From the NCBI GenBank assembly GCA_023014485.1, contig JAJOZX010000922.1, positions 563,001 through 627,000 on the forward strand: a stretch of 64,000 nucleotides of DNA, given 5' to 3'. Positions 43,007-54,572 of the stretch are shown one piece after another. Below the pieces are notes generated by a model. The model had not been told where the DNA came from. It worked only from the letters and a program-made list of their open reading frames with translations, and searched no databases. The position numbers and the translations under genes are program-made. Within the stretch, counting starts at the first letter, position 1. Each line of letters opens with the position of its first letter. Source of the DNA: Bathynomus jamesi. Taxonomy: Eukaryota; Arthropoda; Malacostraca; Isopoda; Cirolanidae.

Positions 43007-43254
43007 CCTGACATCATTCACCGTGTGCTTGCTGACTGGGTATCACGTCTGAATTTGTGTATTGAAAACAATGGTGGACATATTGAGCACGTTCTGTAAA
43101 TAAAAGCTTTTGTTTTGCCTTTTTTTATTATTTTTCCTTTTTTTATTATTTTTCCTATGATGCCGGACTTATGGGACACCCTGTATATACTCATAATAAT
43201 TAGATGTGCGTTAGATTTAGCACCTCCCAAACGTCAGGGTTAGATCCGCCAATG

Positions 43255-44980
43255 AGCTTATATGACTATTACGGTAAACAAAAAAATTAAATGTGTTTGT
43301 ATTGCTATCTTTTTATTTAACTTACAAAGGACTGTGCATGTAAACCTACTTTCAATATAATGTTTAAGCAATTTTAATTGGGAAAGAAACGTATGCGTCA
43401 TTAAAAACAAGATAATAGGTCCTGATGTTCTCACTGTCCTTACAAATCCAGTCACCTATCTCCTTTTATAATTTTTTGGGACATCGTTACCAAATAATTG
43501 TGTACAAAGTAGAGGTAGTTTGAAAAAAGTAGCCCAAACCATCATATCCAAAATATTACTACTACTACTACTACTACTGATGATAATAATAATGGCAATT
43601 TTGGGAAGACAATTTAATGAGAACCAATGGGGATCGAAACCGTATCATGAGGTACAGTCCAGTATCATCCTTAACGAGCCCAAAGAAAAGAGTTCAGACT
43701 CGGTGAATTCTGAGTGATATTTGACCGTGTTTCACTATATTTTCTCTCCTTTATCAAGAATAAAGATTCATTTACATGATTCACAAAGTAAATAAAAATG
43801 TGACTGTAAATATTATTATTATTATTATTTATATACAAAAATTATATTAATTTAATTCATATCATGTCCAAATATGAAAAAGGAACAAAATCACTTTACA
43901 ATTTTAAATAGTAAACTATCACTCATTTAACTGAAAAATGAATTCGCTCAGAGATGGTGAAGACTCAAGGAAAAAACTTTTCCTCCGTAAATCTACAGTA
44001 TATTTATTATGTACGAGTATATAATTCATGGTCACCTTTATTTTGAACCTACATCATTTTATCGACAACGCTATTAACCGAACTTGATGTAACTTAAATT
44101 GACCTGACCTGACCTGACCTAATATAAATTGGTATAGCGCAAGAAAATAAGTTATATATTCCAATTACTCTTGGTTGTATTATGCTGATAAATGCATACT
44201 CTCATACAGACTGTTTTCAGACCTGACAGCAGCATATTCAGGACCTACAACAACATTGTCGTCGGTGAATGTTCACTGATACAGTGAATCAAAACTGGAA
44301 AGTAGTTAAGACAGTCATCTAAAATGGATAACCAAAACTGGGGATGACCGATAATCAACAATCGTGCGAGTCATTCTTTACCAATGGTGAACAGAGATAC
44401 CCTCAAAAGCTTTCAATCGCCATCTCCACCAATAGTGAGCAGAGTGTACTCTCAAAAACTTTCCATCGCTTACACGATCTATCTCTGGGAATAAGGCGAT
44501 TGTTTTAATGATAGTCATGAAGGGTATACATTTTTACCTTAGTAAGGAGAACAAAACGGGTAAGAACTACAATGGAGTCCCACCGGCAGTTCATTCCCAA
44601 GTACTCTACACAAAACTTCATGAAAGAAATAACAATCGTACTCTCAGAGATTATACGGTGTACAATTGTGTGTTCCACATCTTTAACGTATGTTGTGTGT
44701 CACCATTACATTTACCTCTATTGTTCTAACTCGCTCATTTTATTCTGGCACTACTATTTTACGATAATAACAAAAATTACATTAATAATAATGTAGACCA
44801 TTTTTCTCAGAGCTAAAAAAAAAGGCACAAAGAATACATTTATAAACATAACATTACGACGGAGGAATACAAATAACAACCTGTCAAATCTGAAGCAACC
44901 TGCCTAAATTGCCTGTCATGTCAAACTGTCAAAATTTGTTATACATATGCTTACATTAAAAAAAAAAGAATATATATAAA

Positions 44981-44981
<1 letters not shown>
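43255..44981. other. Gene-free spacer
   Basis: Low-complexity runs: (TAC)n at 43556-43579, (ATT)n at 43812-43830, and CCTGA repeats at 44102-44121. An imperfect direct repeat of about 65 bp lies at 44375-44470 (tcaaaagctttcaatcgc / tcaaaaactttccatcgc). No gene recognised. Confidence 0.45.

Positions 44982-45039
<58 letters not shown>
44982..45039. repeat. (GA)n microsatellite, about 29 units
   Basis: Uninterrupted GA/AG tract. Confidence 0.97.
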
Positions 45040-45040
<1 letters not shown>

Positions 45041-46857
45041 TGCTTGCACTTCAGTGAAATTCCCCCATTATCCAGCCGTACCTAACTTAAATCTGAATGA
45101 TAAAAAATAAAATAAAATTGCTTCTAAAACTATTCATATTCAACACGAATTATTTAACAATAAACAAACTTGTTTAAAGTTTTCAGAATCTCGACCTCTC
45201 GCTTGTTTGGGTCGTCTTCAGGCGACTAAAATTCTTACGATCCCCTTCATCCGTAAACGTTAGTAAAGAGGAGCGACTGTTTTTTTTTTCTTCAACTAAT
45301 GTCTAAAATGGAAGCCGCCAAAAGATTTGGATTATCGTCGTAAAGAAGATATACGACTATAATCGGATAAATAAATTCGGTAAAACTAAATTAACCTCAC
45401 TATGAAGAAATGTATATAAAGTTGGAATGTTGTTCAGGTTTAATTTTTTTCTTCATATAAATGTATATGAAGATTAGTCGTAAGTTCATAAAATTTAATG
45501 TTCATATGGGGTTTCTCTCTTTATGAGAAGAGCTTCGGCTGTTCTCAATTTAGATCGTTCCTATTTATAAATAGGATTGAAAATCCATCCGTGTTAGAAG
45601 TAACTAGATTTTTACCCTCAAAGAGAGTCGAGTAATTTCTTGACTCGACTCTTGAATGTGTGGGAAAACTATTAAAATTAATATTTTTTTTTTAAATTGT
45701 GAATATTATTAAATATAAAAAATTCTACTGACGTCACTGAGTAGTGAAAATGGTTTCGCCTTCTGCGCGTGCCAATATATGCTCAAAACCTAAAATAATT
45801 ACATTAAATTACACGATTTTCAAACTACGCAAAAAAGTAGTTTGGAAAGCTGACATTACCACAGTATAATAGCTTTTTCGGAGCGACCAATTGGGATATT
45901 TCAGTAATGTTGAGTATTGTAAAGTGCTACAGGCATTTTGCACCAAAATTTAACTTATGGGCCAGAATGCATTCGTTTCATACTCTCTCGTTTGTGCCAA
46001 TTGAAAATAAAATGTTTTTTACTTCTAAACTAGGAAAGCTGAGGTTCGGTTTGATGAGGTGAGGTTAAGTTGGTTAGGTTGATTAGCCTAGGTTAGTTTA
46101 ACTCACGGGTAAATTCATACCATATTAGAGCCTGAAAGAATTAACCAAATCGAAAGGTACGTTTTGACACAAATGAAACAATATGAAACGAACACATTTT
46201 GGCGTAAAGGCTACAGCACCATTGTTAACGACTTCAAATTGAATTATATTTTCAATGCACGACAAGGTCTGATTTAATTCAAATTCAAATGAAACCATAA
46301 CGAACCACCAAACGGTAGTTTCCTATTCAGATTTTAATTAAAACTATACAGCTATTTTTAATGTGCATTGCGATAATGTCAATATAATCTTGATTGAATT
46401 TGCCGTTTGGCTGTTATTATTCTTTGATTTGTGTAATATAGCCTATATAGAAGGTCTGACATCCTGTCTCTATATACAGTATTATACTGGTATACAATAT
46501 TATGTCGCGGCACTGCAGGTAGACTTTGGCGGGTTACAGTACATTGGGGGGGGGGATGGATCACCCCAGACTACTGCGGCATCTTTACAAATATCAAAAA
46601 TATATGATCCGAAATATGGTGGATTGCTCAATACGTTCAATTCTCTCGACAAATGAACTTCGTAAATACTCAGATATTTTCAAAGTAATTGACTTAGTCC
46701 ACTACGTCAGGGCTAAATAATATACTTATTGGTTAGTTCAGTGGATATAACAGGGCTGGATCGGATACGCTGGCTATAATACCAGAACCTATGGTCACCT
46801 AACACTTCCTCTTAACGGAATGCTTACACGAATGTTACGTTTTACCTAATGGCATTG
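45040..46857. other. Gene-free spacer
   Basis: AT-rich, with GGTTAGG/GGTTAGTT scraps at 46065-46105. The stretch 46470-46720 has an open plus frame and a G9 run but no recognisable motif. Confidence 0.4.
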
Positions 46858-47062
46858 TACTACGTCGTGTCCAGTGTCGTAACACCACTTCCCGTCGATC
46901 AGTGAAGTTAAGCCATGTTGGGTCTGGAGAGGAGTTGAATGGAAGACCGTCCTCTAGGTCCACATTATGTAAAGACCCGTGGTTCGGATCCCACGTAAAG
47001 TTGTAGGTCCCATCCGTCATATGACCGTAGATGATGTCAAGAAGATTAAACAACCCTACCAT
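46858..47062 (+). mobile_element. 5S-headed SINE
   Basis: Head with gaagttaagccatgttggg and gaggagttgaatggaagacc (5S internal promoter counterparts), body gtggttcggatcccacg, tail taggtcccatccgtcatatg, ending near aaacaaccctaccatta. Full length but diverged about as much as the other copies. Confidence 0.85.
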
Positions 47063-47334
47063 TACATCTAATGCCGTTAAGTTATGGGATTTTCTTCTAA
47101 CATATTAAAGGATGTAAAATTAAAATTAGCTCGTCAACTTTCATAAAAAAAATTTCTAATTAGCCTAAGTGTTTAACTTGAAAAATATAACACAATGTTT
47201 ATATAGAGTTTTTTAAAAGGTATCAGCTAATATTTTCTAATTCAATCTAGTTACAAAGCATACGTTCCCGTAAACACCTAACTAATAATAACTATTATCC
47301 AGTTCATTTAAACTTTTTTTTTATATATAATGGT
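47063..47334. other. Short AT-rich spacer
   Basis: Nothing recognised. Confidence 0.4.
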
Positions 47335-48141
47335 ACGACGACCAGTGTTGGGCACTAAAGCGTTAATCCGATAACAGTTAATTAACGAAGTTAACTTTTT
47401 TTAACGGACTATTAACGGAAGTTAATTTCCATTTATCGTTATCGGACCAGTTAACTTCCGATAACTCGATATTTAGTCTGTTAAAGTCCGTTAACACGTT
47501 AACTGCGAGCAGTCATTCACGGAAGATCACCGCTCCGCGAATGAATTCAAACCGCCATAACTTCAGTCTGCCAATTCCGTCCTCTGCCGCAGTGAACGGC
47601 TCTTCTCTCTCGGCAAGGACATCCTGAGGCCTAAGAGGTCAAGACTGGCAGTTGGGCCTAACTTTGAGAAGTTGGTCTTTCTGAAGGGCAACCAGCACAT
47701 TGTGTCAGTCTTTAATAAATGTGCCTAAAATTTAATTTTACCTTTCAGTTCCCGCCATAATAATTCTCTGGTAAATTAAAATTTAGTTAATGGTTAGTGG
47801 TTACAAGGGTTTCAAAACATGTAATCAGCACATTTTTTATTAAAAAATAAAAAAAAGTTATTAAGCAAAAAAGTTGCAAAACTTGATAAAAATACAGTTA
47901 AATACCTATTTATTGTTGGATTTTGCATAAATAAACATTTTCTATGGGTTTTAAAGCTTTTTTCCTTGATTTTTTTAAATGTTAGTAAAGAAATAGTTAT
48001 CGTTAACGGATTATCGTTAACGTCCGTTAACTTTGTAGTAAAATTATCGGATTATCGTTATCGGAGTTAAAAATTGGGGTTAACGGATTATCGTTATCGA
48101 AGTTAACTTTTTGGTTAACGGTGCCCACCACTGACGACGAC
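47335..48141 (+). mobile_element. hAT MITE with 8-bp ACGACGAC duplication and hATC remnant
   Basis: The element 47343-48133 (791 bp) has ends CAGTGTTGGGCAC and, inverted, CAGTGGTGGGCACC. Flanks are ACGACGAC at 47335-47342 and 48134-48141. Subterminal regions are full of GTTAAC and CGTTATCGG motifs. At about 47572-47728 the plus strand encodes SSAAVNGSSLS in one frame and, with a shift, FSLGKDILRPKRSRL and FEKLVFLKGNQHIV, the hAT C-terminal domain. It belongs to the same family or subgroup as 32056-33688. Confidence 0.92.
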
Positions 48142-48276
48142 AAATTATTTTAAAAAATTTTAAAGAAAATTTTAAGCAAAATTAACAGCGTTTGGATTAA
48201 AAATTTTAAAACCTAATTTAATTCCTAAAAAAATTTCAAGTTTTTCTGCGACCGACCAAAAATCTAAAATCCTGTG

Positions 48277-48314
<38 letters not shown>

Positions 48315-49837
48315 TTTGGAAACTAAAATTTAAAAAAATAAATATTGTCAGCAGGACTTCTTCAAAAAACTATTTTGATTTTTCTGCGCTCCGTTTTTTG
48401 TTTTTATATTTTCGAGGTGACTTTTTTAAAAGATTTTTTTTTTTTTTCCATTTCTTTCTCGACAAATTTTTTTTTTTTTTTTTTTTTAACAAAATTTTGA
48501 AAGTGTTGACTCGTGTAATAAAATTGGAAAATTTTCTAGTTCGGATTTTCCATTTAAAAGTCAGAGTTTTATTTATTTTAGTTTATTTTGAGGAAAAGTG
48601 ATTACAGATTTTTTTCTGTATTTGAGAATAATAAAAGAGAAGAGGTCGATCGAATAAATAATAAGTAATTTGGGATTTCAGTCCTAATTGGCTACTACTG
48701 AATTAATTCTATTCAAATTCAGAAAAAAGGAAAAGGTCTTCCTTTCGTGTGAAAGAATGTTATTTTGGTTACTACTCAGGAATAAAATGTTTCACTCGTT
48801 CTTGTCATTTATTTTTACTGTCTTTTTGTGAATATCATGCGAGGAAAACTTTTTCTCTGGACATGACACCCCAATCAAGAAAGCCATATTCTCTTCTCTG
48901 TTTCTCCCTCCGTGCTCTTACGATCACCAGTCCAGAATACATGGATGATGAGTTAGAAAAAATCAACAATATCGGAAGCGATTTGTTACCGACCTACTAC
49001 TTTGGAATCTTGCCTTAATTAACAAGGCAAAATGAACCTTCTAACATATTTATAGATGATAATAATACGTGAATAGATAATAATAATAATAATAATAATA
49101 ATAATATGAATAGATAATAATAATAATACGAATAGATAATAATAATAGTACTCTCGCACTTTATCGAAGAATATTTTAGTACTCCCTTTTTCCCAGGCTT
49201 TTTAGGCATTGCTAGTGTACTTAAACTTTTGAACATTAATGTAGTATTTTCATATGACAATATTGTGAAAAATACCATAATAAAGAATAGTCCTACCAAT
49301 AATTCAGGCACTATCTATAAAATTGGGTGAAAACAATGCAACTCCTTTTCCACTGGACACTCAGGACAGACGGGAAAAGATTTGAACACGCGTCTGAAAC
49401 AACATCAATAATATAATTATTAATCTGTTAGAACGGGACAGTCGTCAAACGCCCTTTTTGTCCATTTGTCAAAGTTTGTCCCATTGTACTGATTGGAATA
49501 ATTCTTCAGTTCAACGAGCAACATTTTTGATAAAAACATTCTCGAGTCTGCCATCATTCAAATTACAATTTCAATCTTAGCCAGGTCCTTTTTTCACTCG
49601 ATCCTTTATTCAGATAAGAAGGGCAAGACGCTAAAACTCTGGTAGCTTTTGCACGTGGATCGTACGCTCCTCCTCCAATATTCTCTGCACCAATCATATA
49701 ATTTTTGCTTTTCTTTATGAACTGTATATACTGTCTCGATCTTGTTATTAATTTCAGTGTTCCTGAGGATGTCACAAGACGAAAGCGCTTGAGCACTACT
49801 TCGTGTTTTTATTTTCACCACCATTTTTTTTATGCAG
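48142..49837. other. Gene-free AT-rich spacer
   Basis: Long T runs at 48431-48488; (TAA)n at 49078-49145. ORF 48749-49018 has no recognised motif. Confidence 0.4.
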
Positions 49838-50064
49838 GGAGAAGGAGCCAAAGGCGATTACCTGCAAAAATGCCTCCGACCCCCATAGAGGAAGAAGAGA
49901 GCCAAAATCAAGGTCCAGGGTTTTCGAGATGCCTGGACAGTGTGTTTGAAAGATTGGAGGTCATAGACGAAGATTGCGAAGATGGACTGACGAAGACTAT
50001 TCCAGAGTTGACCAGTTCAGGAGATGAAAGATTGAAAATACCGATTAACCCTTGCGTCAGATAG
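49838..50064 (+). other. Possible exon-like ORF, unknown
   Basis: A T-rich tract and AG at 49836-49837 precede an open frame. It includes MPPTPIEEEESQNQGPGFSR and CLDSVFERLEVIDEDCEDGL, acidic and unlike the AT-driven ORFs around it. No GT donor closes it cleanly, and the 3' part meets the LINE end near 50060. It may be the terminal part of a host exon, a retrocopy fragment, or chance. Confidence 0.25.
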
Positions 50065-50209
50065 TTGGATAGAAAAGGAATGAGAAAGTGTAGAAAGTCT
50101 GGTGCTGCGTGCTCTCCTTAAAGGAGGAGGCATGCAGTTAGAGTGTTCAGAAGAGCAATGTCTGTTACAATAACGATAGTAAAGAGAGAGTAAGGCAACA
50201 TTGCGGCAA

Positions 50210-50272
<63 letters not shown>

Positions 50273-51622
50273 AAGACAGTCAGTAAGAGGTGAGGAAATG
50301 ATCAGACAAAAAGCCTTTGATTCCACCTGGTAAAGTAGAGCTGTGTGGGTTGAGCTACCCGACACGTGAGAAGCATACTCCATACAGGGGCAGACAAGAC
50401 CCATGTACAGAGACAGCAACTTTAGTGGGGGTGAAGAAGTTGTGGAGGCTTTACAGCACACCTAGCCTCTTAGCTGTTTTAGAGAGTATATGTGACCTTT
50501 CTCGGAAAGATCACGAGAAAAAAGAACTTCAAGAATGTTAAGAGAAGAGAAAGGATTGAGTTGTGTATTGTTGAAGGTAAGGAAATAGTCGTGTGGGAGA
50601 TTGTGACGAGTAGACAAATGGAGGAACTGAGTTTTTGAGGGATTGAAAGCCCCAAGGTTTTCTCTGCTTCAATCAGAGATAGTAGAAAGATCAGAGGTCA
50701 GGTGTACTATAGCCGTCCCACGTGAAACATCAAGTGTCTGTTGAGAGGAACGCTTTGTGAAGCGGGTGAAGAATTGAGGAGTTGAATCATCGTCATAGGA
50801 GTGGATAGAACAGGAAGTGCGACTTAAGAGATCATTGATAAATAAAAGGAAAAGAGTGGGTGACAGGAGAGAACCCTGAGGAACACCAATGTTAATAGCT
50901 TTAGAAGTAGAGTGGTCATCTACAACCGCAGCTATAGATCGGCCAGAAAGGAAATTAGAGATGAAGGCACAGATAGAAGGATAGAAATCGAAGGAGGGCA
51001 GTTTCGAAATTTAAGATTTGTGTCAGACTTTATCAAAAGCTTTTGATATGTCTCGCGCAATAGCAAAAGTTTCACCGAAATCCCGAAAGGAGGATGAGCA
51101 AGAGTCAGAGAGATAGGCAAAAGATCGCCCGTAGAGCGTCCCTTGCGGAACCCATACTAACGATCTGAAAGAAGATTGTGAGAAGGGAGGTGTTTAAGAA
51201 TCTTCCTATTAAGGATAGATTCAAAAACTTTGGAAAGGCAAGAAATCAAACAATTGGACGATAGTTGGAGGGTTGAGAGCGGTCACCCTTCTTTGGGACA
51301 GGCTGAATGAAAGCGAACTTCCAGCAGGAAGGAAAAGTACCAGGTGAGAGACAAAGACGAAAGAGTTTGACTAAGTAGGGTGTTAGCAAAGAAGCACTTT
51401 TCTTAAGAACAACAGGAGGAACACCATCAGGACCGTACGCCTTCGTGGAGTTGCGCCCAGATAGGGCGGAGTAAACACCTTTGCAAGAGATTCTAATTTC
51501 TGACATAATAAAGTCAGGGGGGGGAGGAGATGGAGGGACAGCACCAACGGAGGAGCCCAACAGAGAAAAAAATTAAACAGCGTAAGAAGGATTAGTAGTG
51601 AGAAATAAATCCAGAAGGTTGG
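50060..51622 (-). pseudogene. LINE ORF2 (RT to C-terminus), third lineage, heavily decayed
   Basis: Minus-strand blocks in order: RNSTKAYGPDGVPPVVLKKS (51470), FIQPVPKKGDRSQPSNYRPI (51300), a region equivalent to SKAFDKVWH (about 51040), GVPQGSLLSPTLFLLFINDL (about 50860; last residues by shifted frame), a YDDD-like box in place of YADD, and MEYASHVSGSSTHTALLYQ (about 50390). The C-terminus continues past a (GA)n tract at 50210-50269 that replaces coding sequence. At least six frame breaks. It abuts a tRNA SINE at its 5' end. Confidence 0.85.
50210..50269. repeat. (GA)n inside LINE coding sequence
   Basis: About 29 GA units with one GGAG interruption lie where the LINE should encode the segment after LTDCLQSL. 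Confidence 0.95.
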
Positions 51623-51890
51623 GCTGACTACGAATCCATCGGCCCCGGGATCGAGACCCGCTGACGACAGTCGGCGCGCAGCAAAACCCAGCTGTTCATC
51701 CTTCCACACAAAAAAGAAAGTGGTTGGTAGATAAATGGGTACCCTGGGTGGTCTAGTGGTTAAGACGCTGGGTTGCTGGTGGGGCGTGGTTCGGACTCCA
51801 CGTTAAACTGTAGGTCTAATGTGGTGTGAAAAGCTTGACCTTCGTCAGAATGAACAATTCGGACGAAGCTAACCAAAGGTATACTTACAT
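51623..51890 (+). mobile_element. Dimeric tRNA-derived SINE, 5' truncated
   Basis: It starts within unit 1 (ggctgactacgaatccatcg), so the first A box is missing. B box gggatcgagacccg; unit 2 A box ggtctagtggttaagacgct; B box gtggttcggactccacg; tail to ctaaccaaaggt. Directly joined to LINE sequence at 51622. Confidence 0.88.
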
Positions 51891-51892
51891 GC

Positions 51893-52003
51893 GAACATGC
51901 CTTCCTTAGATTACCTTACGACCCCGTTCATACATAGCCCCTCATGCATAACCTCCCAACTATCGGCAGTAGCACAGTATTACAGCACCCATTAGACCTG
52001 TAA
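51893..52003 (+). mobile_element. LINE 3'-end fragment, same family as 57026-57480
   Basis: cgaacatgccttccttagat, tgcataacctcccaactatc and gtattacagcacccattaga all recur on the minus strand of 57026-57480. That copy has about 360 bp extra between the two halves, so this one has an internal deletion at the cgatggt/cgatagt repeat. Confidence 0.8.
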
Positions 52004-52529
52004 AGATGTCATCATTTATTGTACGGTGTGTGAACAATCGCTAATTTAGAGTGGAAATTTAAGTTACTGTACGAAATGTGCAAATGCTATTCCCACAAAT
52101 TCCTCATCATTTTCTTTGTATACATAAAAAAAAGGAATTTTACCACAAACTTGCTTATCTGTTTATATTTCCAGTTTTACATAAACGGTTTTTTTAAGTT
52201 ATTTTAAGCGTTTAGTATCGAGTAGTGTCCAATACGTAAAAGGGACTGATGAAGTCTGTCAGCCGTTCTATTCCTACTATATATATACACACGCAATCCT
52301 CCGCATATAAATGTTCGCATAAGGTGGCATGAAATCTTTTTTTCAAACAGGTAATTGCAATTAAGTTAGTCTAAAACAAGTGTACGTTGGTATAGAGGTA
52401 AGTTATTTTCTCATACAAATCAACTAGCGGGTAGAGAAGATGCACACGGGAAATAAATAAAGTACGTAAATAAAAATATTATCCTGCTAAAAGTCATATC
52501 GCGATTATGAGACCCAAGGCCTACAAGTA
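52004..52529. other. Gene-free AT-rich spacer
   Basis: Nothing recognised. Confidence 0.4.
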
Positions 52530-53903
52530 CGGGGCTCCAATAAACCTTAGCCCCCCCCCCCCGCCCATGGCCCAAACCATTAGAGGTACAGTAAACTAAA
52601 CATACCTTACAAAAGAGAATTTAATCCTGCATTTAATGAGAAACAATTAAAACTTGGTGTTCCCGCCATTGGCTTCCAAGACAGCCTGAATTCGCTTTGG
52701 GTAGCTTGTCAAAAGTGACGTGAATAGATCTTGATCGTTACGCAAATTTGCTAAAACAGTTTCAATGTGTTGCGTCATTGTATCCTTCGAAAATCGATTT
52801 GCTGCAGGTTCTTGAAACAAGAGACATTTAACCTTGTCCTTTATAACTGATCCAATGTGTTCACAGACGTTCAGGTTAGGAGAATTTCCTGGCCATTCTT
52901 CATTTCCAAAGAAATCGATCTCATGGTTCCGCAACAACTGCTGAGTGGCTAATGCCTTAAAGCAGGGGGCCTTATCGTGCAGAAGTGTGACCTGTTCGAC
53001 ATCCATAACATTGTTTGGGTTTCTTAAAAAAGGAATGACATGCTGGGATAGAATAATATCACGAAAATACTGTCCATCCCAACTCTGACCATTTGGCTTC
53101 AGCACCCACATGAGCTTCTTTGCAGTGAACAAAACAAACACACCAACACAGTCTGGACTTTTTAATAATTTGCGATAATGTTCATTGTCATCGATTTCAT
53201 CTGGTGTTGCGGCCCACACTTGATCATTTTGGTAGTTAGGCCGACGTGTTACGTAAACAAAAATTCATCGGAGACAGCTAAATGCATGAAATCATCCACA
53301 TTCCAATCTTCAAGATAATGGGCAAACCACATTCTGTCATCGATGTTAAGTTGAGTTTTTCTTGGCTTTGGAAGTTCATGCCAAGGCTTTAAACCTTGCC
53401 TTTGACGGTACAGTCGAATGATCTCACCACTAACGATCTTTCCTCTCAACACTTCGATCTCTCTAGAAAGTTTAGCACAGCTGCTTTTCCGCTTACGCGT
53501 ACCGCTTTCAATGATGTCCTTTGTTTCCTGAGAGAGTGGCAAATTTGGGCGCCCAGATTTGGTTGTATCCATTTCACATTCATCCAAAGTTTTATTCCAA
53601 TTTCTTTTGACGAAGTCCTCACTTCTTCGCAACTTTTTGGCAACCCATGAACGTGTTATAAAGGTGGCTCCAGCATCACGAGCTTCCCGAAATGTTATTG
53701 CTCGTATGCGATCTATCACACGTTGCCTCTCCGAATCACCAATTAATTGAGAAGCCATTATATTATCACTTTATCAGCTAGAGTAATTTTAATACCTGCA
53801 ATAAATAAAGAATTTTATATATTTTTATAATCACTAAAAACTATTTCGATATAAGTAAACATATAAGCTGCAAATGGGGGGGCTAAGGTTTTTTGGAACC
53901 CCT
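52530..53903 (-). mobile_element. Tc1-like DNA transposon, 1.37 kb, nearly intact
   Basis: The ends CGGGGCTCCAATAAACCTTA and, inverted, AGGGGTTCCAAAAAACCTTA are flanked by TA and run into CCCCCC. The transposase fills almost the whole element. Confidence 0.9.
52644..53758 (-). pseudogene. Tc1-like transposase (DDE), one frameshift
   Basis: ATG at 53758 (MASQLIGDSERQRVIDRIRA) starts an HTH part (FITRSWVAKKLRRSEDFVKR), then VSDEFLFT at the first catalytic D. A one-base indel near 53235 shifts frame. The rest (53219-52647) has VTLLHDKAPCFKALATQQLL (second acidic residue) and WPGNSPNLNVCEHIGSVIKD, where E is the likely third residue. Total about 370 codons, normal for this superfamily. Only one visible lesion. 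Confidence 0.88.
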
Positions 53904-54483
53904 TATATAAATTTTTATTTGAAAAAACGAGTTACCCATAAATATTAAGCCGTTTTATTATGTCGTCTTCATTTTTAATTTTAACAAACTTGTAAACTCA
54001 AATTGTATATCAACTTTTTAAAAATAAGCCATTAGAATCTTGAAATTTGAATGATAAAATATTTGCTTGGCAAGTTAATAATTTGCTCTTACATTCGTAA
54101 ATAAAATGTGGCAATTTGTAGCATCCTACTAAAGAAATTACATATACTTTAAACTCTTCGCCAATTAGTAGCTTATTAAGAACTCCAAGATTTATAAATG
54201 GTTTCCCGTATGCTATTTGTAGTCAATAAACAGCCCTTGGGTACTTGTATAATCTGTATGAACACAAATACAGAAAACGGCTCCAGGCGAAAAATGTGGG
54301 GCTTACTGTGTAAACCGAATGGTAATAATTAGATATGGTAACAATAGTAATAATAAATGTTTCGTATCACATCTAGATATTCTCCACGTAACGTACAGCT
54401 AAGAAAATGTTAAAATTGGGTAAGAGAACAGACGAATCATATGTTATTCAATTCAAACATTTTACAGTAGTAATGCATACACA
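53904..54483. other. AT-rich spacer with a duplicated block
   Basis: 54085-54150 (attcgtaaataaaatgtggc, actaaagaaatta) recurs at 56520-56585 in the same orientation. No gene. Confidence 0.6.
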
Positions 54484-54486
54484 GAA

Positions 54487-54553
<67 letters not shown>
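54484..54553. repeat. (CA)n-(TA)n microsatellite
   Basis: Compound dinucleotide repeat before a mariner. Confidence 0.97.
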
Positions 54554-54554
<1 letters not shown>

Positions 54555-54572
54555 TCACATTATTACTACATA

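Larger units (their letters stand above)
41306..43106 (+). pseudogene. Mariner-type transposase, four lesions
   Basis: ATG at 41306 (MSVSKEERIQIILLMGNRSQ) starts an N-terminal HTH. A 2-bp deletion near 41418 shifts frame (compare the intact sequence in the 29408 foldback). A second HTH follows (SLRRLSAETGVSKSSIHRIL, about 41560), then the catalytic D motifs [33 protein letters not shown] and [20 protein letters not shown]. One tryptophan codon is TGA at 41887. The gene is cut by the 735-bp MITE at 42272 and resumes after 43006, to end GGHIEHVL with a stop near 43097. No copy here could make an active enzyme. Confidence 0.92.
41212..43183 (+). mobile_element. Mariner, near full length, split by a hAT MITE
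   Basis: The TIRs CAGGGTGTTCCATAAGTCCG and, inverted, CAGGGTGTCCCATAAGTCCG are flanked by TA. Without the inserted MITE the element is about 1.23 kb, the normal size for this group. It is the parent family of the foldbacks at 14938 and 29408. Confidence 0.93.
40121..43254. mobile_element. Outer TIR transposon hosting a mariner
   Basis: CATTGGCGGATC at 40121 and its inverse GATCCGCCAATG ending at 43254 frame the region. Flanks AGCTCATATA (left) and AGCTTATATG (right) are similar but not identical, perhaps a decayed 8-bp duplication. Removing the mariner leaves about 1.16 kb. At about 40955-41090 the plus strand has LEDLMTKVYEVINNIPAELF and LRLNTVFQKM, which look like a Tc1/mariner transposase C-terminus, possibly from an older insertion. 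The family is unassigned. Confidence 0.6.

Noticed and set aside
46363..46720. Open plus frames near a G-rich run
   Set aside because: Short, overlapping in several frames and without recognisable residues.
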